Below, piece after piece: positions 36,096 to 45,084 of a stretch of DNA of 64,000 bases; position 1 is the first letter of the stretch, and every line of letters begins with the position of its first letter. A program made the translations under genes and the position numbers. The DNA is taken from assembly GCA_049318625.1 (NCBI GenBank), contig JBMOGA010000015.1, forward strand, positions 4,035-68,034. Reading direction: 5' to 3'. Below the pieces are notes generated by a model that ran no database searches, had not been told where the DNA came from, and saw only the letters and a program-made list of their open reading frames with translations. The DNA comes from JBMOGA01 sp049318625 (GTDB taxonomy: Bacteria > Pseudomonadota > Alphaproteobacteria > Rhizobiales > Hyphomicrobiaceae).

Positions 36096-36872
36096 ATGCA
36101 AGTCGGAGCCATCACGGGACACATCGATGTCGCACAGCTCTTCCTCTATCTGTTCTGGTTGTTCTTCGCTGGCCTGCTCTTCTATCTCCAGCGCGAGACA
36201 CGCCGCGAGGGCTACCCGCTCGTCTCCGAGCGTAACGGCAAGGAAGAGTTCGCCGGCATCTTCATGCCATCGCCCAAGACCTACAAGACGATGGACGGCC
36301 GCACCGTGGTCGCGCCCGATCCGGCTCGTGCGGACAACCGGCCGCTGAAAGCCCGCCAGCTCGCAGGTGGTGCAGGTGCGGCTTATGTGCCGACCGGAAA
36401 CCCGCTGACCGACTGCATCGGACCGGCCTCCTATGCCGAGCGGCCCGACATCCCGGACCTGACGTTCGAGAAGAAGCCGCGCATCGTGCCGATGCGCATC
36501 GCCACCGACTTCACGATCGCCGATGGTGATCCCGATCCGCGTGCCATGACGGTGCTGGGCAGCGACGGCCAGGTCGCCGGCAAGGTGGTCGAGGTCTGGA
36601 TCGACCGATCGGAATTCATCCTGCGCTATCTCGAGGTCGAGGTGGGTCAGGGCGAGCGCGCGCGTCGGGTGATGCTGCCGATGAACTTCGCCAACGTCGA
36701 CAAGACGAAGCGCACGATCTCCGTCGGAGCGCTGCTGGCGAAGCACTTCGCTGATGTGCCGTTGCTCAAGTCTGCGGATCAGATCACCCTTCTCGAAGAG
36801 GAGAAGGTCGTGGCCTACTACGGCGGCGGTCTTCTGTACGCGACCCCGGATCGCCAGGAGCCGCTGCTGTGA
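36096..36872 (+). CDS. puhA: Photosynthetic reaction centre H subunit PuhA
   Basis: 258 aa. A single N-terminal transmembrane helix (about residues 13-31) is followed by the cytoplasmic PRC-barrel domain, with GRTVVAPDPARAD and RYLEVEV recognisable. It caps the L-M core and guides protons to QB. It starts 38 nt after lhaA, with GGAGG about 6 nt upstream of the ATG, and overlaps puhB by a GTGA joint. Confidence 0.96.
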   Translation: MQVGAITGHIDVAQLFLYLFWLFFAGLLFYLQRETRREGYPLVSERNGKEEFAGIFMPSPKTYKTMDGRTVVAPDPARADNRPLKARQLAGGAGAAYVPTGNPLTDCIGPASYAERPDIPDLTFEKKPRIVPMRIATDFTIADGDPDPRAMTVLGSDGQVAGKVVEVWIDRSEFILRYLEVEVGQGERARRVMLPMNFANVDKTKRTISVGALLAKHFADVPLLKSADQITLLEEEKVVAYYGGGLLYATPDRQEPLL

Positions 36873-37573
36873 GCGAGGATCACGATTTCGATTTCGAGCC
36901 ACTGCCGGGCGTCCCGTCCAAGCTCCCCGAAGGCGAGCGGCTGATCTGGCGCGGCGCGCCGGATCCCTGGCGGCTCGGTGCGCGGGCCTTCCGCCTGCCG
37001 ATCGTAGGCGCCTATTTCGTGGGCTTGGCCGGCTGGCAGCTCGCCGGACTGATTCACGCCGGGGCAACGACGGGTGAGATGTTCGATACCTTGAGCTGGA
37101 CGGCCGCGCTCGGCGTGTCGGCGGTCCTCATCCTCGCGCTGCTCGGCTTGGCGATTGCCAAGAACACGATCTATACGATCACGACGCGGCGCGTGATCAT
37201 CCGCCACGGCGTCGCGATGCCGATGGCGATCAACATTCCTTTTGCGCAGATCGGCGGCGCGAGTCACCGCGGCTGGGCTGACGGAACCGGCGACATCGCG
37301 CTCAAGCTGCTGCCCGGCAGTCAGATCTTCCGACTATTGCTGTGGCCGCATGTCCGCCCCGGAATCTATGCCGCATCGCAACCGACCCTGCGGGCGGTGC
37401 CCGACGGCGCGCGCGTGGCGCAGTTGCTGGCAGCGGCCTTGGCGGAGACCCAGAACGAGCAGGTGGCGATGGCCTCCGGGACCGCCCCGGCGTGGCCAGT
37501 AGCGCCCCAGCCGCAGGCCGCCGCGGCCCGTGGCAACAAAGATGTCATGTATGGCAATCCGGTGATGACATGA
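36869..37573 (+). CDS. puhB: Photosynthetic complex assembly protein PuhB
   Basis: 234 aa. Three hydrophobic segments (about residues 45-62, 75-105) are followed by a bacterial PH-like domain with ITTRRVIIRHGVAMPMAIN and a final Ala/Pro/Gln-rich tail. PuhB aids assembly of the RC-LH1 complex. GTG start overlapping the puhA stop. ATGA overlap with puhC follows. Confidence 0.93.
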   Translation: MSEDHDFDFEPLPGVPSKLPEGERLIWRGAPDPWRLGARAFRLPIVGAYFVGLAGWQLAGLIHAGATTGEMFDTLSWTAALGVSAVLILALLGLAIAKNTIYTITTRRVIIRHGVAMPMAINIPFAQIGGASHRGWADGTGDIALKLLPGSQIFRLLLWPHVRPGIYAASQPTLRAVPDGARVAQLLAAALAETQNEQVAMASGTAPAWPVAPQPQAAAARGNKDVMYGNPVMT

Positions 37574-38106
37574 TGAGCCGAGCCTCCACGTCCATGCTCC
37601 GCAGCGGTCGCCAGGATTTCGGGACCGATCGGTTCGAGCGTCTCGCCTGGTTGATCGCGGGCGGTCTTGTCGCCGGCATCTTCGGCGTCTGGCTCGTCGG
37701 GTTGGGGCTTCATGCTCAACTCGAAGAGCGCCTGCCCGAGCGGGCGTCGACGGAATTGATCCGCAGTGACGCGACGAGGCCGGCGGCGATGCGCATGATG
37801 CAGTTCACGCCGCAGGGCACCAACGATCTCCTCCTGCGCACCGCCGGCGACGGCGGTCAGGGGCGGATGCTGCGGTTCGAGCGTGACGGCTTCATCGTCA
37901 GCATCGTGCGCAGCCTCGATCGTGACCGCCGTCGGTTCGGCGTCCCACTCGATGCGCCGTATCGGCTCATCCGCTGGGACAACGGTCAGCTGCTGTTCGA
38001 GGATCCCGAGACCGGCACACAGATCGAGTTGTCGGCGTTCGGAGCCAACAACGTCGCGGCTTTCGCGGCCCTCCTCGAGACGACGGAATCCGCCTCTCTG
38101 AAATGA
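37570..38106 (+). CDS. puhC: Photosynthetic complex assembly protein PuhC
   Basis: 178 aa with one N-terminal transmembrane helix (about residues 27-48) and a periplasmic domain. The sequence MLRFERDGFIVSIVRSLDRDRRR with a preceding LLLRTAGDGG matches PuhC. It is needed for normal RC-LH1 levels. The ATG overlaps the puhB stop. A second ATG immediately follows and cannot be excluded as the start. Confidence 0.9.
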   Translation: MMSRASTSMLRSGRQDFGTDRFERLAWLIAGGLVAGIFGVWLVGLGLHAQLEERLPERASTELIRSDATRPAAMRMMQFTPQGTNDLLLRTAGDGGQGRMLRFERDGFIVSIVRSLDRDRRRFGVPLDAPYRLIRWDNGQLLFEDPETGTQIELSAFGANNVAAFAALLETTESASLK

Positions 38107-38168
38107 CCACCGACTTTCGGGTTCATCGGTGCCGCTTCGGCACATCCAAATGAGATGAAGGGGCTACA

Positions 38169-38456
38169 ATGGCGCGAACATCATTCGAGGTTCCCTGCAT
38201 CGTCAGGGTAACAAACACCTTCGAGAGCCTGGAGGCGCACGTCGAATTGCCCGACGAGGTGCTCGTGCAGCCGGGAGACGAAGTCTGTGTCGAAGGCGGC
38301 GAGATCGTCGTCCCGTTCGGCGAAAGCGTCACTCTCAACCGCACGGCGGTGGTCACGCGGGCCAGCCTCGCCGAGCGTACCTGGACGCGCCTCACCGGCG
38401 ATCTCGAGTTCATGGAGCTCTGCGAGTTCAGTTTTTCGTCGGGGAGGAAGCTGTGA
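38169..38456 (+). CDS. Conserved small PGC protein between puhC and acsF (95 aa)
   Basis: 95 aa, soluble and acidic, with a beta-rich pattern and no known motif (e.g. EVLVQPGDEVCVEGGEIVV, which reads like a barrel or biotinyl-type hairpin). It lies 62 nt after puhC and joins acsF by a GTGA overlap, so it is translationally coupled to the aerobic cyclase. To my knowledge related genomes carry a similar unnamed gene at this spot. Coupling suggests a partner or stability factor for AcsF; this is inference. Confidence 0.75.
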   Translation: MARTSFEVPCIVRVTNTFESLEAHVELPDEVLVQPGDEVCVEGGEIVVPFGESVTLNRTAVVTRASLAERTWTRLTGDLEFMELCEFSFSSGRKL

Positions 38457-39523
38457 CCATCGAAACCCTATCGATCACAACGCCTCAGGACGCCACCCGC
38501 CTCGCCCAGCAGAACACGCTGTTGGCGCCGCGCTTCTACACCACCGATTTCGAGGAACTGGACCGGCTCGACGTCTCCTCCGTGCGCGCCGAGTGGGACG
38601 AGCTGATCGCCGAGATGCGGTCCGATCCCAACAAGGGCCACTTCCGGCGCACCGACGCCTGGGACAAGGTCGACCTGATGGCGCTGCCGGAGGGTGTCAG
38701 GCGTGAGCTGATCGATTTCCTCGTTTCGTCGCTGACGGCCGAGTTCTCCGGATGCGTACTCTACGCCGAGATGCGCAAGCGCGGAAAGAACCCCGACGTC
38801 TGCGAGCTGTTCAAACTCATGGCACGCGACGAGGCGCGCCACGCGGGCTTCATCAACGACACGCTGAAGGACTTCGGCCTCGGCATCGATCTCGGCTACC
38901 TGACGCGCACCAAGAAATACACGTTCTTCAAACCGAAATTCATCTACTACGCGACCTACCTGTCCGAGAAGATCGGTTATGCGCGTTACATCACCATTTA
39001 TCGCCACCTCCAGCGCCATCCCGAAAACCGCATCCATCCGATTTTCAAGTGGTTCGAGCAGTGGTGTAACGACGAGTTCCGCCACGGCGAGGCGTTCGCG
39101 CTGCTGATGCGGGCCAATCCGAAGGTGATCACCGGCTGGAACAAGCTGTGGGTGCGCTTCTTCCTGCTCGCCGTGTTCGCGACCATGTACGTCCGCGATC
39201 ATGCCCGGCCGCATTTCCACGCCGCGCTCGGGCTCGATCCGACCGAGTACGACATGCAGGTCTTCCGCGTGACGTCCGAGATCACGCGGCAGGTGTTCCC
39301 GCTGACTCTCGATCTGGACAATCCGGCCTTCCTCGAAGGGCTCGAGCGGCTCCGCGTGATCAACGATGGGATCGTCGCGGCCGACGCCCAGGGCGGCATC
39401 ATGGGCAAACTCAAGAAAGCGGCCTTGATGGCGCGCGCCGGCTTGACGTTCGCGCGGCTCTATATGCTGCAACCCAAGGATAACGCCTTGCCGGCCAAGA
39501 GCCGGCTGATGCCGGCGTGGTGA
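38453..39523 (+). CDS. acsF: Aerobic Mg-protoporphyrin IX monomethyl ester cyclase AcsF
   Basis: 356 aa ferritin-like diiron monooxygenase. The two ExxH motifs are EARH (residues 127-130) and EFRH (208-211). It forms the E ring with O2. GTG start in a GTGA overlap with the 95-aa ORF. The window also encodes BchE, so ring closure is possible with and without oxygen. puhE follows after 13 nt. Confidence 0.95.
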   Translation: MTIETLSITTPQDATRLAQQNTLLAPRFYTTDFEELDRLDVSSVRAEWDELIAEMRSDPNKGHFRRTDAWDKVDLMALPEGVRRELIDFLVSSLTAEFSGCVLYAEMRKRGKNPDVCELFKLMARDEARHAGFINDTLKDFGLGIDLGYLTRTKKYTFFKPKFIYYATYLSEKIGYARYITIYRHLQRHPENRIHPIFKWFEQWCNDEFRHGEAFALLMRANPKVITGWNKLWVRFFLLAVFATMYVRDHARPHFHAALGLDPTEYDMQVFRVTSEITRQVFPLTLDLDNPAFLEGLERLRVINDGIVAADAQGGIMGKLKKAALMARAGLTFARLYMLQPKDNALPAKSRLMPAW

Positions 39524-39536
39524 GGGGAAAGCGACG

Positions 39537-40418
39537 ATGCTGGAGTACGGGGTTCCAGTGCTCGCGGCGGTGGCCCTCTGGTGGCTTTCGACCGGCGTGA
39601 TCCTCTATCTGGATGGTCTGCCGACGTCGACGTTCCGCTGGAGCATGCTCGGCGCCTCGATCCTGGCCGCCGCCGCCCTCGCCGGCCTCGTCGCGACGCG
39701 CGATATGGTGACGCCGCTCGGCGCCTACCTGGCGTTTGCCTGCGGCCTGATCGTCTGGGGATGGCAGGCCATGTCGTTCTACATGGGCTACATCACGGGT
39801 CCGCGCACCACGGCCTGCCCGCCCCATTGCACGGGTTGGCAGCGGTTCTGGGCGGCCTGCGAGACGAACATCACCCACGAGATCTGCATCGCGGCCGGCG
39901 CCCTCGCCCTCGTCGCGATCACCGACGGCGCCGGCAACCAGCTCGGGGTGTGGACTTATGTCGTACTGTGGTGGATGCACCTTTCTGGCAAGCTGAACGT
40001 GTTTCTCGGCGTTCCGAACCTGTCGGAAGAGTTCATCCCCGAGCACCTCGCCTATCTGAGGAGCTACATGGCGCGCCGGCCCATGAACCTGCTGTTCCCC
40101 TTCTCGGTCACCATTTCCACGCTGGTCACCGGCTGGCTCTTCGTGCTGGCCGCCCGGCAGGTGCCGGGCTCGTTCGAGGCCATCGCCTACACGTTGATCG
40201 CCACCCTCATGGTGCTGGCGGTACTTGAGCACTGGTTGCTGGTTCTGCCGCTGCAGGCTATGGCCTTGTGGAATTGGAGTCTGGCGTCCCGGCCGCCCCA
40301 AGCCCGACTTGCCGGGTCGGACGCCGTCGACCCGCTCGAGCCTGAGCTGCGCCGCCAACGACCCCACGTCCTGATCCCGGCGCCGGCCTCGCCCGCCGCC
40401 AAACCGAGTTCTGCCTGA
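39537..40418 (+). CDS. puhE: PuhE, RC-LH1 complex assembly membrane protein
   Basis: 293 aa, about seven to eight membrane helices. The segments YMGYITGPRTTACPPHCTGW and WMHLSGKLNVFLGVPNLSEEF are characteristic of the PuhE/DUF3623 family, found only in purple phototrophs. Loss in Rhodobacter alters reaction-centre and BChl levels. It follows acsF closely and precedes hemA. A Pro/Arg-rich cytoplasmic tail fills the last 35 residues. Confidence 0.93.
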   Translation: MLEYGVPVLAAVALWWLSTGVILYLDGLPTSTFRWSMLGASILAAAALAGLVATRDMVTPLGAYLAFACGLIVWGWQAMSFYMGYITGPRTTACPPHCTGWQRFWAACETNITHEICIAAGALALVAITDGAGNQLGVWTYVVLWWMHLSGKLNVFLGVPNLSEEFIPEHLAYLRSYMARRPMNLLFPFSVTISTLVTGWLFVLAARQVPGSFEAIAYTLIATLMVLAVLEHWLLVLPLQAMALWNWSLASRPPQARLAGSDAVDPLEPELRRQRPHVLIPAPASPAAKPSSA

Positions 40419-40469
40419 GACGAGATTGAGGAAACGCGGGATTGCCCGCTCATGCCCGGAGGTTCGAGG

Positions 40470-41702
40470 ATGTCTTACGAGGCCATTTTCGAGAAGTCGC
40501 TACAGGAATTGCACCAGGAAGGCCGCTACCGGGTCTTCGCCGACATCAAGCGGGTTCGCGGCAGCTTGCCCCACGCGCACGCCATCAAGGAGAGCGGCGT
40601 TCGCGACATCACGGTGTGGTGCTCCAACGACTATCTCGGCATGAGCCAGCACCCCGCCGTGCTGGCCGCCATGCACGAGGCGATCGACACGGTCGGCGCC
40701 GGATCGGGCGGCACGCGCAACATCTCCGGCACGACGCACTATCACGTCGAACTCGAATCGGAGCTGGCCGATCTGCACGGCAAGGAAGCCGCGCTGGTCT
40801 TCACGTCCGCGTACATCGCCAATGACGCGACGCTTTCGACGCTGTCCGCCCTGATGCCGGGCGTCGTCATCTTCTCCGACGAGAAGAACCATGCCTCGAT
40901 GATCGCCGGCATCCGCAACGGCCGCTGCGAGAAGCGGATCTTCCGCCACAACGACCTCAACCACCTCGAGGCGTTGCTGAAAGAGGTGCCGCGCGAAACG
41001 AAAAAGATCATCGCGTTCGAAAGCGTCTACTCGATGGACGGCCACATCGCCGACATCGCCGGGATCTGTGACCTCGCCGAGCGCTACAATGCGCTCACCT
41101 ATCTCGATGAGGTGCACGCGGTCGGCATGTATGGCCGCCGCGGCGGCGGTATCGCGGAGCGGGACGGCGTGCTGCATCGCGTCGACATCATCAACGGCAC
41201 GCTGGCGAAGGGCTTCGGCGTCATGGGCGGCTATATCGCCGCCAGCCGGCGGTGCTGCGATGCCGTCCGCTCGTATGCGCCAGGCTTCATTTTCACGACG
41301 TCTCTGGCCCCGGCCATCGCCGCCGGCGCGACGGCCAGCATCCGGCACCTCAAGACCAGCACGCTCGAGCGGACTCGCCATCAGGAGCGGGCGCGGACGG
41401 TCAAGAAGCGATTGAAGGACGCCGGAATGCCGGTCATGGACAATCCGAGCCATATCGTGCCGGTGCTGATCGGCAACCCGGTTCATTGCAAGGCGGTGAC
41501 CGATGCGCTCATGGATCGCTACGGCCTCTATGCCCAGCCCATCAACTATCCCACCGTGCCGCGCGGCGGCGAGCGCATCCGGCTGACGCCGACGCCCGTT
41601 CATACCGACGCCCACATCGACGACCTGGTTCACGCTCTGACGGAACTCTGGCAGGCTTGCCCGCTCGGCCAGGAGCAGATGATCCGGCTGGCTGCCGAAT
41701 AA
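40470..41702 (+). CDS. hemA: 5-aminolevulinate synthase HemA
   Basis: 410 aa alpha-oxoamine synthase. The PLP lysine is Lys247 in NGTLAKGFGVMGG. YLDEVHAVGMYG carries the conserved Asp/His. It condenses glycine with succinyl-CoA to 5-aminolevulinate, the first step of tetrapyrrole synthesis. GGAGG precedes the ATG at 40470. As the last gene of the bchF operon it ties precursor supply to BChl demand. An intrinsic terminator follows 25 nt after the stop. Confidence 0.95.
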   Translation: MSYEAIFEKSLQELHQEGRYRVFADIKRVRGSLPHAHAIKESGVRDITVWCSNDYLGMSQHPAVLAAMHEAIDTVGAGSGGTRNISGTTHYHVELESELADLHGKEAALVFTSAYIANDATLSTLSALMPGVVIFSDEKNHASMIAGIRNGRCEKRIFRHNDLNHLEALLKEVPRETKKIIAFESVYSMDGHIADIAGICDLAERYNALTYLDEVHAVGMYGRRGGGIAERDGVLHRVDIINGTLAKGFGVMGGYIAASRRCCDAVRSYAPGFIFTTSLAPAIAAGATASIRHLKTSTLERTRHQERARTVKKRLKDAGMPVMDNPSHIVPVLIGNPVHCKAVTDALMDRYGLYAQPINYPTVPRGGERIRLTPTPVHTDAHIDDLVHALTELWQACPLGQEQMIRLAAE

Positions 41703-41727
41703 CCGGTACCAACTCCGGCGAAGATCA

Positions 41728-41758
41728 GGCCCATCGCAACGCGATGGGCCTTTTTCTT
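41728..41758 (+). terminator. Intrinsic terminator after hemA
   Basis: GGCCCATCGC (41728-41737), a 3-nt loop, and GCGATGGGCC (41741-41750) form a perfect 10-bp GC-rich stem, followed at once by TTTTTCTT. It ends the long bchF-hemA transcript. The reverse strand has no U-tract, so it acts in the forward direction only. Confidence 0.93.
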
Positions 41759-41801
41759 GGGCGCGACCCAGGCTCCCGATCGCCGCCGCGCAATTTGGAG
41801 A

Positions 41802-42230
41802 TCATTTCGCCGGGACCGTCTTCAGATACGCGACCACGCTCTTGCGCTCGCCCTCGTCGGCGAGCTTGAACGCCATCTTGGTGGAACCCGTCGCCAGGTC
41901 GGCCTTGCCCTTCTCGGTCAGAAAGGCTTTCAGGAACGCATTAGGATCGGCGAGATAGGCGAAAACATTTTCTTCGGTCCAAACCAGCCCGGCCTCGCCG
42001 GCCGCCTTGTTGATCGCCGAGTAATTGTAGCCCTCGACAGTGCCCGCGCGTCGCCCGATGACTCCGTTCTGCGCGGGGCCGACACCGTTCTTGGCCTCGG
42101 GCCCGACCTGGTGGCAGGACCGGCACTTCTTGAAAACTTGTTCGCCCGCTGCGGCGTCCTGCGCGAAGGCAGCGCCGCCCGACAATCCGAGCATGAGCAG
42201 CGCGGAAGCAATGAAGGTCATCTTGCGCAT
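41802..42230 (-). CDS. cycA: Soluble cytochrome c2
   Basis: 142 aa with a cleavable signal peptide (about 23 residues, ending AAFA) and one haem site, CRSCH, near residue 36. An axial Met is likely in STKMAF. Length and the insertion pattern match long-type cytochrome c2, the periplasmic carrier from the bc1 complex to PufC or the reaction centre. GGGAG lies about 10 nt before the ATG. It points towards the hemA terminator. Confidence 0.93.
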   Translation of the reverse strand: MRKMTFIASALLMLGLSGGAAFAQDAAAGEQVFKKCRSCHQVGPEAKNGVGPAQNGVIGRRAGTVEGYNYSAINKAAGEAGLVWTEENVFAYLADPNAFLKAFLTEKGKADLATGSTKMAFKLADEGERKSVVAYLKTVPAK

Positions 42231-42367
42231 ATCGGCATTTCTCCCAATCGGTGGTCGCCGAACAACGACCACTCCTTCAGGAAACGCACCAACAGCCAGA
42301 CTGGTTCATCGCTGGCGGTCTGGATTGCCAGATTTAAATGGCAAGTCCGATCGGGCCGCCGAGCATA

Positions 42368-42805
42368 TCAGACGGAGGAGACCAGCTTGACGGGCGCTGG
42401 CAGCTCCTCGGCGACGGCGGCGATCTCCGGCAGGCGCTCGATCGGCGCCATGCGGGCGACATCGGCGCTGGCGGCTACCAACTCAGGCTCGCCGTGGCCC
42501 GGCGCCGCGCCGAGATCGATCAAGGCGATAACAGACAGGCCACTGATGAGCCCAACCAGTGCTGCCGCCACCAGCCCGTTGAGCGGCATCGCATAGAACT
42601 GGCCGACACCCTGGAAGAAGAAGCCGGCCAGGACCAGGAACAATCCGAAGCCGCTCATTGTGGAATCGGTCACCAGAGTGCGCTGGTGATCCGGGCTCAT
42701 CCGGCCGGCGGCAAAGGTGATGGGCCCTGCGAACAACAGCACGCCGATCCCGGCATAGATGAGCCCGATGATGACCAACCAGTTCGGCGCGATCGAAACA
42801 CCCAT
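42368..42805 (-). CDS. Small membrane protein between cytochrome c2 and pufC (145 aa)
   Basis: 145 aa. Three hydrophobic segments (about residues 8-30, 50-68, 72-98) are followed by an Ala/Glu-rich soluble tail of about 45 residues. I do not recognise the family. The ATG at 42805 has no strong ribosome-binding site. It is on the same strand as cycA and pufC, separated from both by about 140-260 bp. The position suggests, but does not show, a role in cyclic electron transfer or envelope biogenesis. Confidence 0.6.
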   Translation of the reverse strand: MGVSIAPNWLVIIGLIYAGIGVLLFAGPITFAAGRMSPDHQRTLVTDSTMSGFGLFLVLAGFFFQGVGQFYAMPLNGLVAAALVGLISGLSVIALIDLGAAPGHGEPELVAASADVARMAPIERLPEIAAVAEELPAPVKLVSSV

Positions 42806-43017
42806 TACACGTCTCCGTCTCTGCGAGTCCCCTGTCGAACCTATAAATGTTGCGCAGTTTGCCATAGAGCCGCAAGAGCAGCCGGGCACCAATCGAGAGT
42901 TGAGCATTGTGCGCCGCAAACGCTGCGCTGCACAAAAGACAACGAAACAGACGGCGGAAGGCCAACCGCCATTCGCGTCAAATCGCCCGGTTGTTCCGAA
43001 GGGCGGCCCCGAATGGA

Positions 43018-43048
43018 CGAGGCCGGTCGCAGGGCGCAACCGGCCTCG
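43018..43048 (-). terminator. Stem-loop after pufC
   Basis: CGAGGCCGGT and ACCGGCCTCG form a perfect 10-bp stem with an 11-nt loop, starting 16 nt after the pufC stop on the minus strand. No U-tract follows, so it may act as an mRNA 3' stabiliser or in Rho-dependent termination. A similar stem-loop closes puf transcripts in other purple bacteria. Confidence 0.65.
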
Positions 43049-43063
43049 ATTGGTGACGGACGA

Positions 43064-44086
43064 CTAACGAAGCGACGCCTTCTTGAGCTCTTGATAGTCC
43101 TTGAGCAGCTGCGCGCCATTGAGCGGCTTGGGGAGCCCCTGATGGCAGGTCGCGCAGAACGCCTTGGGCGCGTCACCCGTCGGACCGAGCCGGTTGGCCG
43201 GATAGGTCGACTGCAACGGCGTCAGGAAGGTCGCGTTGACGTCGCGAACCATCCGGATGGCATGCCAAGCCGTTGTCCGCTGCGGCGTCGACTGCGACCA
43301 GTTTCCGAAAGCCCGACTGTTGTGACAGTACGTGCAATTGACCCCCATGCTCTGTGACATGTGGATCATCAGCGCATAGGTCTTCTCGGTCGACTGGATC
43401 GACGCCTTGTGTGCGCTGGGAAGTGCCTGGGTCGCCTGCACCCGGATCTCCGACTTGCTGCCGCCGAGCAGTTCCGTGAACGGGTCCGCATGCATCGACG
43501 TCGTGCCGATGATCTTGCTGGCATGGTTCTGGCCGCCGCCGGTGTAACCGGCCATCCGATAAGGCGCTGTCGTGTCCTTCTCGGAGAACCAGATATCTTT
43601 CGGCACCGGCTTGCCGCCATGGCAGGTGTAACAGGTGACGCCGGTCTCGCCGACATGGCTCTTCCATGTCTCATTGATGTGGCGCGTCATCTGGAACATC
43701 CGGCGCGCCACCTTGTGGGTGTACATCTTGTCGTCGGCCAGGTTCTCGACATTGTGGCAGTAGGCACAACCCTGATCGGGTGCCACCCAGTCGGTCACCG
43801 CCGCCATGGTGCGCAGAAGTTCGTTCTCCGTCAGATCCCCGAGAACCTTGACGTTCTGGAAGACCTGCGCGGCCTTCCCCCCTCCGGGATCAGCCGGCGG
43901 CTGCACATCCGGCAGTTTGATCGCCGCGAGCTTTTCGCGTTCGGCCCGCGGGTTGGAGACCTGCTCCATGCCGACACCGCGGTAGCCGAGTTGCTTTGCG
44001 GTGGTCGGCGGCCGCTCACAGCCTGCCGCCAACGCGGCAACCGTTGCCGTGAGCAGGAGAGTCGAGAGACGGGATGCGGTGATCAT
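43064..44086 (-). CDS. pufC: Reaction-centre tetraheme cytochrome c subunit PufC
   Basis: 340 aa lipoprotein. The lipobox LAAGC places the acylated Cys at residue 23. Four haem sites are CAYCH (107-111), CYTCH (152-156), CTYCH (251-255) and CATCH (311-315). It donates electrons from cytochrome c2 to the special pair. ATGA overlap with pufM. It is the last gene of the puf operon, closed by the stem-loop at 43018-43048. Confidence 0.97.
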   Translation of the reverse strand: MITASRLSTLLLTATVAALAAGCERPPTTAKQLGYRGVGMEQVSNPRAEREKLAAIKLPDVQPPADPGGGKAAQVFQNVKVLGDLTENELLRTMAAVTDWVAPDQGCAYCHNVENLADDKMYTHKVARRMFQMTRHINETWKSHVGETGVTCYTCHGGKPVPKDIWFSEKDTTAPYRMAGYTGGGQNHASKIIGTTSMHADPFTELLGGSKSEIRVQATQALPSAHKASIQSTEKTYALMIHMSQSMGVNCTYCHNSRAFGNWSQSTPQRTTAWHAIRMVRDVNATFLTPLQSTYPANRLGPTGDAPKAFCATCHQGLPKPLNGAQLLKDYQELKKASLR

Positions 44087-45066
44087 TTGACAGCTCCCGG
44101 AAGCGAGCCTGGATCGATGGCGAGCGGATGAACCGCGGGATAGCTCGGCACGATCCCGTGCTTGATCCCCCACAGGTACCAGTTGTCGACGACGGTGCCG
44201 GTCAGCAGAATTCCGATGCCGCCCGTCGCGGTGCACAGTACGGCGAACCACCATGCCCACCGGTGAATGGACTCCATCGAGGCGTTGAAGCCCATCGTCC
44301 AACGCCAGAACAACGCAGCGCGCTCGGACGCCGTGCCGCGGTCCACGATCTGCTCGATCTCACGCTCGCCGCCATAGTTGCCGACCGCGAGGATGGTCGC
44401 TCCGTGCATCGCGAACAGCAGCGCCGAACCGTACAGGAAGACGATCGAGAGCATGTGGAACGGATTGTAGAAGAGATTGCCGTAGCGGAGCGAGAACGCG
44501 GCCGTCCAGTCGAGATGCGGGAAGATCCCGAACGGCACCGCCTCGCTCCACGTGCCCATCGCGATCGGCCGGATGAAGCCGAGCACGAGATAAAGCCAGA
44601 TGGCCGATGCAAAGGCCCAGGCGACATGGGTGCCCATGCCGAGCCGGCGTGCGTTGGTGTAGATCCGCGCCCAGAACAACAGGATCGACGCGGTGAGGAA
44701 GAAGCCAGCGAGCAGCCACCACCCACCCTCCGACATCGGCGGAATGGTGAGACCGTACTTTGCCGGGGGTGGCTCGAGTGCCAGCCACGGCAGTTGGCGG
44801 ATGAATTGGACAGGGTTCCAGTTCACCGAGGCCAGCATATTCATGCCGATGATGAAGAAGGCGAACAGGCCGCACGTGATCGAGGCGAGCCCGAGCCCAC
44901 CGAGATAGAACGGTCCGACCTGCGCGTCGCCGATCCGGCCCAGCCAGTAGTTGAAGAAGGGTGTCCCTTCGCGCGGCCAAGCCGGGTCGGGGTGCTTCGG
45001 CGGCACCCCCATCTCGGGATGGGATCTAACCTGAATGCGGGTGAAGATGTTCTGATACGCGGCCAT
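44083..45066 (-). CDS. pufM: Photosynthetic reaction centre M subunit PufM
   Basis: 327 aa, five transmembrane helices. Special-pair and accessory BChl ligands lie in FYNPFHMLSIVFLYGSALLF with a following AMHGATIL, and the iron/QA site contains GTASERAALFWRW and HRWAWW. The length allows contact with a tetraheme subunit rather than a short-tail PufM. It lies 18 nt after pufL and joins pufC by ATGA. Confidence 0.97.
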   Translation of the reverse strand: MAAYQNIFTRIQVRSHPEMGVPPKHPDPAWPREGTPFFNYWLGRIGDAQVGPFYLGGLGLASITCGLFAFFIIGMNMLASVNWNPVQFIRQLPWLALEPPPAKYGLTIPPMSEGGWWLLAGFFLTASILLFWARIYTNARRLGMGTHVAWAFASAIWLYLVLGFIRPIAMGTWSEAVPFGIFPHLDWTAAFSLRYGNLFYNPFHMLSIVFLYGSALLFAMHGATILAVGNYGGEREIEQIVDRGTASERAALFWRWTMGFNASMESIHRWAWWFAVLCTATGGIGILLTGTVVDNWYLWGIKHGIVPSYPAVHPLAIDPGSLPGAVK

Positions 45067-45084
45067 GGCCGGCCCCTCCCTTTC

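Noticed and set aside
40419..40469. An FNR box before hemA, as known in Rhodobacter
   Set aside because: No TTGAY-N4-RTCAA sequence is present in the short puhE-hemA gap; hemA here appears to depend on the long operon.
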